Positions 11,927 through 23,900 of a stretch of 64,000 nucleotides of DNA are shown piece by piece (the stretch's first letter is position 1; each line of letters opens with the position of its first letter). The DNA lies in the NCBI RefSeq assembly GCF_023053635.1, contig NC_086178.1, positions 47,700,726-47,764,725 of the forward strand, in the 5' to 3' direction. Below the pieces are notes generated by a model. That model had not been told where the DNA came from. It saw only the letters and a program-made list of their open reading frames with translations, and did no database searches. This stretch comes from Elgaria multicarinata webbii (taxonomy: Eukaryota > Chordata > Lepidosauria > Squamata > Anguidae). The position numbers and the translations under genes are program-made.

Positions 11927-14900
11927 GATAGCAGCCTTGAAATATCTGGAAGGCCGTTATATGGAAGATGGAGGGAAGCAGACTGCAGCTAAATATTAGG
12001 AGAAGCTTCCTAACAGAGTGAGTCATCTATGGAACAAACTACTTTTGGAGGTGGTGGAAGCATTTAGCTGGAAGCATTTAGGTAGAGCCTCAGCAGCCAT
12101 CTGTCATGGATGCTGCATCTGCATCCTGCGCTGCCTACAGTCTGCACTGAACAGGGGATGGACTAGATGATCTCCGACACCCCCTCCAACTCTGTGATTC
12201 TCTGAGCAAATATGGGTGGATTATTTTATAGCGCAGGCTTTTTTTCAGGACATGGCAGTCCACAGGATTCTACAGGTACCCAGCATCCATCTCACTTACC
12301 TGCAGGGCCTCTTTTGCCGCCTCACATTTCTCTTGACGACCAGAGATGATGATGGTGTCACATTTCTTTGGGGAGTTAGGATCTGTTTCTTTGAGCTCTT
12401 TCCCTTCTCCACTCTCTTTGCCATTTTCCTGCGCGGCCTGCTCTGCAGTGGGAGCTGTGACCACAGACGTGAAAACATTGACTAAAATTCTGATTGATTC
12501 ATTTGACGTTCTCACCTATCATGTAACTTGCTGCCTCCACGTTATGTAAGAGTATGGATTGTATCTGGTTCTCACAACATGCCAGCCCATTGTGGCTTAA
12601 TTTACCAGTGGGGCTGTTGCAATATGCAACACCAATATGCAATACCAGTGGGTGCTGTTTTTGCAAGGCGCCCGCCCCACAGGCACTCAGCTTGACATGT
12701 CATGCAAACTCAGCTGGCGGGGGTTGTTTGAGGGTTAGACATCCCTTAAATAACTCTAAAACAAGCCACAGATTATTTCAGGATTGTCTAATTCTCAAAG
12801 TACCACTGCCACCTAGGTTCACACAACAGGGCAAGCCAGGTGCCATGCAAAAATGGCGCTCATGGGCACTCAGCACAAGACAATAGTCCCTGCTGGTAAA
12901 TTATGCCATGGTGGGCTGTAGTGTCTTGCAAACGATGTCACCATAAAATCCTAGTTTGGGCAGATAGCAGGAAGGCCATTTCTGAAATATCTCTTATCAT
13001 TATCCCATATTAAAAATATAATAGACACCTTCCATGTCATGTCCAAGTTTATTTGATTTCCTATACCAATGTCTGGTCCACCATTCAACCCGATAAATAT
13101 AGGTTCCACACCCCGCTGGACACCTGCCATTACAGGCAGGCATGGAAGATCTCGTACCTGTGCTCTCCTCCCTGTCTGGGAATTTGATCTGAACGCCATG
13201 GTCACGGGTGATCTGTTGGATCCTGGAACCTTTAGGGCCCATAATAGAGCGGTGATACTTCTGAGGAATGGTGCATTCTATTGTCACCTGGGCTTCCTAC
13301 AAGTATGGAGAGAAGGGAGATGTACAAATGTGATTCCCCAAACTAATTTCCCCCCTGGAAAATACAATGCAATGCAAACCTAGCTGCAAAAGGGCCCAGG
13401 TGAATCCATTCGGCCAGTAATTTATTCTGCCTGACAAACATGTTGTATTTTGATATTTATTTATTTTATTTATTAAATGTATATACTGCCCCATAGCCAA
13501 AGCTCACTCTGGGTGGTTTACAAAAGTTAAAAACAATGAGTATTAAAAAGTATACAAAATTTTAAACCATCAAAAATATAAAAACAACAGTATAAAACAG
13601 TATCCATTTTAAACAACAACAGTTCTGGGGTCCATTAAAAAACAAACAAACTTAGCATATGTTGTTAAATGCTGTTAAATTCCTGGGCGAAGAGAAAGGT
13701 TTTGGCCTGGCGCCGAAAAGATAACAATGTTAGCGCCAAGTGAGCCTCATTGGGGAGATCATTCCATAATTGGGGGGCCACCATTGAAAAGGCCCTTTCC
13801 CTTGTTGCCATCCTCCGAGCTTCCCTCGGAGTAGGCACTCGGAGGAGGACCTTAGATGTTGAGCGCAGTGTACGGGTAGGTTCATGTTGGGAAAGGTGTT
13901 CTGTCAGGTATTAACAATCTGTGTAGACTACTTTGTACAAGGAAGTCTAATTTAACCTAATAACCACCACCCCTCCTTTCACATACTTTAAAGAGGCACA
14001 GAGATCAAGCTTCTGAGGAATGCACAATATCCATTACAAGGACAGACAAACTGCAAGCTGAAAGAGTAAACTATTTGGTTTTCAAGATTTGGAGTCATGG
14101 ACACAGGATGACACTAAGCATGTGTCACCAAGCAGACCGGAAGCATCAAGGCTTCCATGTTACAAAGGACATCTGCTTCTAAGATCTCTCTCTCTCTGTC
14201 TCTCTCTCCAACATACCTTAGAGATTTGAATAAGAGGTGAGGGACGTTTTACCATAAAACTCTAAAGAGAAATTAGACTCAACACCAGTCCTTTCTGTTC
14301 ATTAAATGTCAAGACATACAAATTAAGGGCTACACTTCTCATCCCACTATAAATAAAAATTAAGTCAAAGCTGAAATTCACACATAATAGGAATAAGGTA
14401 GACTGAAGTTTCCTCATCCCAAGGAAAGACACGTTAGGGTTACCTGAAGTGAACCCAAGCAGGACAGGCTCTTGTACTTCACAGCCAGAATGCTGGTTTG
14501 GCTGTAATTAGACATTCAGAACTCCTACCTGAAGGTCAAAACGCACCCAATGGGCTTGTTTCTCAGGTCTCTGAGCGTGTATAACTGGGCATTTTGTAGG
14601 CATGTGCATCAGCATACCTGGACAAGAATACAAGCAGTGCCCATGGACAGCCCATCTAAGACAGACACTCACCAAGTCATCAATGATCTCCAGGATGCGT
14701 TTCTTTGCCGCTTCAACACAGTCCTTTGCTCCCTTCAGGGTGACCTTGTCGCTTTGTGTGCCAGGGCGTGGAAAGCTGACCATCACGCCCCCATACTCCT
14801 CTGCGATGGTCCGGAGCACCTGCCCTTTCCGGATGACAAAGTGCCGATGATGCTTGGGGTCCACTGTCATGGAGTCTTCAACTACATTGTCCTGCAAACA

Positions 14901-17900
14901 CACAAGGGCATATCACTGGCTGGGCTTTTCCAGAGGAATGGTATTCACTTAGGTCCCTGTCGGCATCCAAAGACATTTCCTATAGAATAAATAAGTAAAC
15001 AATCCCTTTCTCACCAGGTTCTTGATGAGCACTTCTAGCTCCTTCTGGGCATCCTTGACAGCTTCCTCTGTTCCCATGATTGTAATCAGTTCCTGATCTT
15101 TGTCCTCCGAGGTAGGGAAAATAATCCGGGCACCAGTGTTATCACGCACCTTGCGAATGTTACCACCACCTTTGCCAATTAGGAACTTATGGTACTCTGG
15201 CTTGGCACGCAAGTCTACAGTATAACTCTTGGTTTGCTACATGGAAGGAATAAATAAAAGTCAATGCAGAAGAATTGCTTTATTTATTGTTACATTTATA
15301 TCCCACCATTTTTCCTCTTGCAAGGAACTCGAGGGGTGGCTCACAGAGTCTTCCTCCTCGCTATATTATCCTGAGAATCAGTGACTGGCCCAAAGTCACC
15401 CAGTGAGATTCATAGCCAAGTGCGGATTAGAATCCAGTGCTCCCGACTCCTAGTCTAACATGCTAACCACTATAACACACTTACATGCCTCTCCAAATTC
15501 TTTTTTTTGGGGGTGGGGTGGGGTTATTACTTCTGGAATAAAACCAAGATGCCTACTCTTCCATAAGTGCATATTTGTGGAGATAAAAGAGCTTTGGAAT
15601 CCGGACATTCAGAATAAATCAGGTTAAGTCTTAATTTAGAAAATTCAAGGTAGGAGTAAGCAATAGGCATCCATAAGACCAGAACTGCAAATACTTGGAC
15701 AAGAAATGAAATTCTACTCTGGGAAAAGCCAAATTAATTATACATACAAATCATGCTAAATTAAAGATGTTTGCCTATATCAGCTTATTCTGCTTGTCAG
15801 ATAAGATTCCACTGGACTCTACAGCAATTCCTCCATGCCATGTGCAGCTGTGCTCATACTGTGCCACCAATAATTTGTTTAAAGGTACAATCATAAAAAT
15901 ATGATGGAACAGAGGAAGCTCGTTTATATTGAGTCAGACCACTGGTCTATCTAGCTCGGTCATGTCCACACTGAATGGCAATGGCTCTCTAGGGTATTGG
16001 ACCTGAATTCTTCCTATCTGAAGATGCAAGGGACAGAAACTGGGAATGTTTGCATGGAAAACTTATACTCTATCCTGAGTCACTGCCCTTCCCCAAGCAG
16101 TGGTGTAAAAGGTGAATGTGCTGAAACTGGACCTGGGAGGCCTGGGTTTGAATCTCTGCTTATCCATGACACTGCCTTTGACCTTAGGCAAGGTACTTTC
16201 TTTCAATCTAACCTATCTCAAACAATTGTTATGAGGATCACCCAAACGTATTAAAATCAAAGCGAAATATTTAGTCTGCTAGAAGTAAATCCCAGGGAAG
16301 GAAGTATGCCAAAGCAAAGTACGCTTTGAGCTCCTGGGCTGCTATTATGAATTGGCTTTGGCGGAGATCTGGTTCTCCGGGCTAAACGGACAAGCGGATT
16401 GACATAGTACAGTGAGACAGGGGGCACCGAATGACCACTTGATCACAAGTAACTTGACAGGGCTAAACTCAAGGTGATTAAACTCCATCTAGTGAGATGC
16501 ACTCGTTCTGTAGATTATTTTTTTTTAAGCCTATAACTCTTTTTTAAAAAAAACCAGTACTAAGGACTTACATATGAATGGTGTTTATTTGGTTAGTAAA
16601 CAGAGAGTCAGCTCTGAGTAATGAAATGAAGCTTGGGCCTGTCAAGTTCCAGGAAGTTACTCTGAAGGGATCAAAGGAAACCAAAATTCCAGACAAACTA
16701 CATATTCTTCCAGATGTAGACAAGACTCCAAGGGAAGGAAGGAGCGAACAAGTTCAGGTTACCTCCCTTTCCATTTTAAAATATGCTCAGCATGCAGTTA
16801 CTAAAGCAACGATTCCACTGCTAGGGGGAACCCCCACCTCAATAGTCACATAAAGGTACCAGAGAGGATTTCACTATCTCAGGGTTGGTGGGTCAGTTAT
16901 TAGCAGAAAGAGAACAAACTTAGGGAGGCACAGTAGCTTAGTGGTAGAGCGCACAGGCTTTGCAGGTTCGAGCCTGGCATCTACTGTTCAATTGCTTTAG
17001 GGAAGCAAGTCTAGGCAAGACCTCTGCCTGGGACCCTGGAGTGTCAATACCAGCCAGGGTACACAGTGCTAAGGGAGGTGCAACACTAGCTTGACCCAGG
17101 GCATGTCTAGATCATAGGATCTCCCGGGGATCACCCCAGGATCATCCCTGTGCATCCACATGACGCACAGGGGATCTCAGGGGCAGAGAGGGATGATCCT
17201 GGGATAACCCTCCTGGGACGTTGTGCACCACGTGTAGACTGAGGGGGAGGATCTCGCAATCAGCATATCACAAGATCCTCCCCCTCCATCCCCCTGCTGT
17301 AGACATTCCCACTGTATGAGAGAACACCTCACATATTACGAGTTGAGAGACAACCCTACAGTTACTAAAAGATTAAACAGGATTTGAACGTAGTCTACCT
17401 CCTTTCAAGTAGGGCCCCTGGCTCTGTTGCAGGGGCCATAGCTCAAAAGGTCACAGATTCAATCCCCAGCCTTCCCAGACAGGGCTCAAAAATTTCCTGC
17501 CTGAAACCCTGGAGAGCTGCTGCCAGCCAGTGTCAACAATACTGGGCTAGATGGGCTCATGGCCTGGCTGAGTATAAGGCAGCTTCCTACATTCTTATGT
17601 ACACTCTGTTCACTGGATCATAGTGACTGAAATCCATAGCCCTGGAACACAAGATGAGGATGACTCAAATATCCTATTTACCAAGTAGGAACAAAGTCCT
17701 TTTAATCTGAGTAGCAAAAATCTTTCATTACACCACTTAAAACTGAGTTTGCACCCCACTATCACACACTGAACTGTCAGCTGAAAATGGCTGCCTGGTT
17801 TATCATGGACTATAGCTATTAACAGCAGTTGTGCCAACTGCCTTCATGAATCATAGGCCTTAAAAACTAACACGCACTAGTCTCAGCATCCTCTTTAACA

Positions 17901-20900
17901 TGCAGAATAAGCAGATTAATGCCTATAAACTCCCAATAAAAGCTAATTAGTAGCCACACTCAACAGAGCATCAGAAAAAGAGGGAGTGGGGGAGGCAATC
18001 AAAGCAGCCTGAAAGCCTTTGGAAAGATAGAAGACTTGGACTGGTGTCTAAAACCCAATAAGGAGGGAGGAGAGCTTCTTAGAGAAGGCGCTCCTGGACT
18101 TCAGTCTCACCATAAAGAAGGCCCTGTCCTGTGTTACCACCCAATTGGGGGGGGGGGGGAAATAGGAAGCAGGATGTCAGAGGAAGATGTCAACGTATGT
18201 GTATGTTTGCCCAGGAGCAGACACTCCTTAAGGTATCCTAGGCCCAGCCCTTAATATAAATACTGTAACTTTAACTGTACTTCGCCATGATTAATACATA
18301 CCAACTCTCCAGTCCTTGCTGGTAATAGAAATAATATGAACCAGTTTTTCCCAAAAGGGTGCCCTCCATGTCAGTTGAGAATTCCAGCACCCATCCCAAC
18401 GTGCACAATAACCCAGCTGGGGATGATGGGAGCTGAAATTCAACACATCTCAAGGCCCCCAGATTGGGGAAGGCTGCTCTAGTACCTTCTACCAACACTT
18501 CAGCATAAACATGGTGCTCTGGCCAGGCATTCAAAGCTATTCATAGACTCATAGAATAGTAGAGTTGGAAGGGGCCTACAAGGCTGTTTTCAACCTTACA
18601 AAGAAAACAACAACAATGCAATAAGTAAAACATAGATACAAAGTCGGATTAGCAAATGCAAATGCACCTGCATTTCCCCCATTTCTTCTCACCTTCTCCT
18701 CTGCCAGTTGCAGGAGCTGTTTCTTGGCCTTCTCGACATCCTGGGCAGGGCCCCTGATGGTGACTGTATCACTCCCCGAGCCTTCCGTGGGGAAGTGGAT
18801 GTGAACCCCACCACACTCCTCCATGATGGAACGGATGAAACGGCCTTTGGCACCAATGAGTGAGTTGTGTAGCTTGGAAGGGATGGAGACCTCCACCTCT
18901 GCAATGTTAGCCTATGAGGCATAGGGGGAGAGAGAGAGAAAACGTGAACGCCTTTCCCCACCCACCCCCTTCTCCTAGCCTGGAGGGATAAGAGGAAGGG
19001 GACAACGAGCTTCTCTTCCTCATGCTCAACTAAGGAAGTGCCCCATCTACAGTCGTGTGAAAAAGAAAGTGCACCCTCTTGGAATTGTATGAGTTTACAT
19101 ATCAGGACATAATAGCAATCATCTGTTCCTTAGCAGGTCTAAAAATTAGGTATATACAACCTCAGATGAACAACAACACATGACATACTACACCGTGTCA
19201 TGATTTATTTAACAGAAATAAAGCCAAAATGGAGAAGCCATGTGTGAAAAAGTAAGTACACCTTATGATTCAATAGCTTGTAGAACCACCTTTAGCAGCA
19301 ATAACTTGAAGTAATTGTTTTCTGTATGAATTTATCAGTCTCTCATATCGTTGCAGAGGAATTTTGGCCCACTCCTCTTTACAACGTTGCTTCAGTTCAT
19401 TAAGGTTTGAGGGCATTTGTTTATGCACAGCTCTCTTCAGGTCCTGCCACAGCATTTCAATCAGGTTGAGGTATGGACTTTGACTGGGCCATTGCAACAC
19501 CTTGATTCTTTTCTTTTTCAGCCATTCTGTTGTAGATTTGCTGGTGTGCTTGGGATCATTGTCCTGTTGCATGACCCAATTTCAACCAAGCTTTAGCTGT
19601 CGGAGAGATAGCCTCACATTTGACTCTAGAATACTTTGGTATACAGAGGAGTTCATGGTCGACTCAATGACTGCAGGGTTCCCAGGTCCTGTGGCTGCAA
19701 AACAAGCCCAAATCATCACCCCTCCACCACCGTGCTTGACAGTTGGTATGAGGTGTTTGTGCTGATATGCTGTGTTTGGTTTTCACCAAACGTGGTGCTG
19801 TGCATTATGGCCAAACATCTCCACTTTGGTCTCATCTGTCCAAACGACATTGTTCCAGAAGTCTTGTGGTTTGTTCAGATGCAACTTTGCAAACCTAAGC
19901 CATGCTGCCACGTTCTTTTTAGAGAGAAGAGGCTTTCTCCTGGCAACCCTTCCAAACAAACCATACTTGTTCAGTCTTTTTCTAATTGTATTTAACATGC
20001 TCACTGAGGCCTGTAGAGTCTGAGATGTAACTCTTGGGGTTTTTTGCAGTTTCTCTGAGCATTGCACGGTCTGAACTTGGGGTGATTTTGCTGGGACGTC
20101 CTCTCCTGGGAAGATTGGCAACAGTCTTGAATGTTTTCCACTTTTGAATCATCTTTCTCACTGTAGAATGATGGACTTTAAATGGTTTGGAAATGGCCTT
20201 ATAACTCTTCCCAGATTGATGGGCAGCAGCAATTGCTTCTCTAAGATCATTGCTGATACCTTTCCTCCTTGGCATTGTGTTAACACACACCTGAATGCTC
20301 CAGACCAGCAAACTGAAAAAAACTTTGGCTTTTATAGAGGTGGTCATACTTGCTGATGATCAATTAATCACGGGCATTTGATTAGCAGCACTTGTCTGCT
20401 ACTTAGCATCTTAATTCCTATAGAAGCAGTAAGGGTGTACTTACTTTTTCACACATGGCTTCTCCATTTTGGCTTTATTTCTGTTAAATAAATCATGACA
20501 TGGTGTAATATGTCATGTGTTGTTCTACATCTGAGGTTGTATTTATCTAATTTTTAGACCTGCTAAGGAACAGATGATTGTTATTATGTCCTGATATGTA
20601 AAATCATACAATTCCAAGAGGGTGCACTTCCTTTTTCACATGACTGTATTCTCATGCAAAGCTCAGACTGACGGGGTGAGGAAGGGACTGGACCCGTCAG
20701 CAAGTGACAGTCCCTGAATGCATCAGGCAGCATTATTCCCACCGCAGCTCTCCTCTTTGCTTCAAGGCAGAGTTCTACTGGACAGCCTTCCCTTACAGTA
20801 AGAGGAGCAACAGCAGTTATGCAGAGGTATAATTGGGTTACAGCTTTAAGAGGAAGGCCATGTAATAAGTTGCCATATCCTGCCCTTTCCCATCTTTTGG

Positions 20901-23900
20901 GACGTATAAGGGAGATCTCCAATTCACTGTATGCTGAGCACACATAAAGGCCTGTTTGGCTGCACCTTTCTCCACTGTCTGTGAAAGAGATGGGAGGAGC
21001 AGGGGGAGAGAATCACTGAAGTACAACGGTTCAGTAATACGTCCTCAAACATCTCTGCTCGCTCGCCCTCAAAGATCAAATGGATTAGCCATAAAATTCG
21101 GTTGGCTGCACAGTTAGGCAGGTGCTCCCCCTTTCTACCTGCCAATCAATACGATAATTCCTTTTGCTTCAGAGGCTTTTATTTAGTTAAAGCAGGCAGT
21201 GCCTCCTCCAGACAAAGTAACATGTTTTAGATATACAGTGCATTGCACAGGGCACGGGGGAAAGGTTTCCAGTTCAGTGTTCATTTTGCATATTTACTTT
21301 AGTGTATTTATTTAACCAACCTAATTACTGACCCATCAGTCAACAAGATCTTCATAGGTAGAGATTGTTCAGCTGTTCTTTAATATAATATATTTGGTAC
21401 ATGGAATTAAATGAAACAAAATCCCTTGAGAAAAGCTTCTTCATAATCTAAAAACAATCTGATTTAAACGTATCAATAAATAATTGATGCAAGCCTCCCA
21501 CAAAGTTATCACCACAAATCACTCTCGCAAAGGAATAGTGATCTATGATTTCTCAGAACTGCTAACTTTTCAAACAGGCTTTTTGGGCGGGTACTCTCCC
21601 AATTACAGAATTCCTTCCTAGTGGTGCCCTCCAGATGTTTTGGATTACAACTCCCATCACCACGTCCATTTGCCATGCTGACAGGGGCTGAAGGGAGTTG
21701 TAGTCCAAAACACTTGGAGGGCACCAAGTTAGGCAAGGTTGAACTGGAGGTCTGTCAAAGAACAAGCCTAAACATCTTCCGAACATAATGTATGATGAGT
21801 TTTGCCAACTCAGATTAACAGGTGCAGTTGAGGGTTTTAATCTTATGCAAGTGGCCTTTTAATTTTATGACTGGAATGGAAGAAGGGCATCTCTGTGATG
21901 TGAATTAAGTTATTAATTTTTTACATTTTTGATTTCTAGATGGCCGTTCACCTGGAATCCTTGGAAAGTGGCACAATAAAAGGAGACGTCCCCAACCACA
22001 AAAACAACAACACCCAAGAGACTTGCAGTTCCTTAAAGGCAGGAGTGGGAAACGTGAGGCTTGTGGGTCAAATCCCGTCTTCCTGGGGGCCAAATCCAGC
22101 TGGCTGCAGATCCCCAGATGCCTCAAATCCCTGCCTCTAGCCCCATCCCCTTTCCTTCAGCCACCAATCGCTTGGTGATTTCCCAGCTTTAGTGCAGTTT
22201 TCTCCCAATTCTAAAAGGTTGGAATGTCTCCCCTAAAGCTTAGTTATTGGCGGCAAGAGCTTTAAGTTAAAATATGCTCTGTGTGTGTGTGGCCCCAGCC
22301 TGTTGGCTTCCGGCTCCTCCCCACTCTGGAATGCGGCCCCCAAGAACTTCTCCAAAATTGAATTTGGCCCCTGAGCGGAAAGAGGTTCCCCACCCCTGCT
22401 TTAAGGGAACTGAATCAACTTGCAGGCAACTCTTCTTTTTAATTACTGACATTAGTAATGTATCAGATATACTGGACTCCACTTGAACCACTTTCAAATG
22501 AGCTCAGAAGGGTTCCTTCTCTTACCAACTCTTTTTGGATGGAGAGAATGCGGTTGCGAGCAGCTTCACAGTTGGCTCTTTTCCCCGTGATGATAATAGT
22601 CTCCGAATTGCTGTTCTCTGCTGGGAGATCGATCTTAGTGTTGCATTCTTCACGGATCTACAGTGACAATGAAAGGTTTAAAGGGACAGGCGTGGAATGC
22701 CTCCTGGGCCGAACAGGAGGCAGCTCTAAGTACTGAAAGTGAAGCTTCGTTGGTAGGGATGTTCGGGAGGGCTGGGGAGGGACGACGAAAAAAACAGGGG
22801 CAATAAGAACAGTCAAGGAAGTCTCACCTTTTTGATATTTGCACCTCCTTTGCCAATGATGTTCTTGTGGAATTGTTTGAAGATGGGGACAGAAATAGAA
22901 TAGCTGTTTTCAACCTTACAAAGAAAACAACAATAATGCAATAAGTAAACCATAGATATGAAGTCGTATTAGCAAATGCAAATGCACCTGCATTTTCCCC
23001 ATTTCTCTCTCTCTCTGTACCCCTCTTTTTGTCTCTCAACTCTCACAAGTAGGCCCGTATAATGTACACAAACTGTCAGCCCATCCCAAAGAGGGCACTG
23101 ACAAACTGGAGAACGGCAAACAGGGGATAGGAGCATTTTCCTACAAGAAAAGGCTGGAGTGTTAAGGTGGAGCATTTAAAGCTTTGGGGTTCAGAAAAAA
23201 TGCATTCAACACGTAATTCATGTTTGGAATTCGCTGTCACAAGATGTAGCGATGGGCAGCTTAGTTGGGTTTTAAAATGGGATCAGACAAATTCATGGAG
23301 GAAAGGTCTATTGATGGCTTTGGCTCAACACTAGATACGCTTTTAAGAGCCTAGTACAGCTTATAAAATCGGTAAAGAAATCTCAACTAGCAATGTTATA
23401 TAGTGCACCAATTTCTTAATTAAGGTTATCTACAATCCTGATGCAATTAAGGGGTGGCAAAAGGGTGAACACCAAAGAAATCATCTCCTACCAGATCCGC
23501 CACCATCTTCTGCATGTATTTAGTGCATTTTTCCACCTCGTTCTTGGGTCCTCTAAGTTGGACAATGTCACTCTTGTGTGATGGATCTGGGAAGTTGATA
23601 ATAACCTGAAAGAAATATCCAACCCAAGGCAAGGTTATAAAGGCAGCTGACTTCCAGGTGACTAGTTCCATACTGTGGAATCCACAGGCCACCCAGGTTT
23701 CCTCTGCGCTCTAAGACAGGGTCTTACATTGGTTATTGCTATATGACATATAGCAATACTATATGACATATAGCAATACTATAGCAATATTATTGCTATA
23801 TGACATACAGCAATACTACAAACAAGAAGGATCTTGGAATTGTTGTAGATTGCAAGCTGAACATGAGCCAACAGTGCGATATGGCTGCAAGAAAGGCAAA

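Noticed and set aside
16922-16995. A possible tRNA gene with A and B boxes
   Set aside because: The 3' half does not form an acceptor stem or T arm of tRNA size and the sequence continues into a SINE body.
22824-23039. Shared translated words in two distant introns suggesting a small conserved peptide
   Set aside because: The match is nucleotide-level, caused by the 104-bp duplication of an intron end; the frames are interrupted by the splice site.
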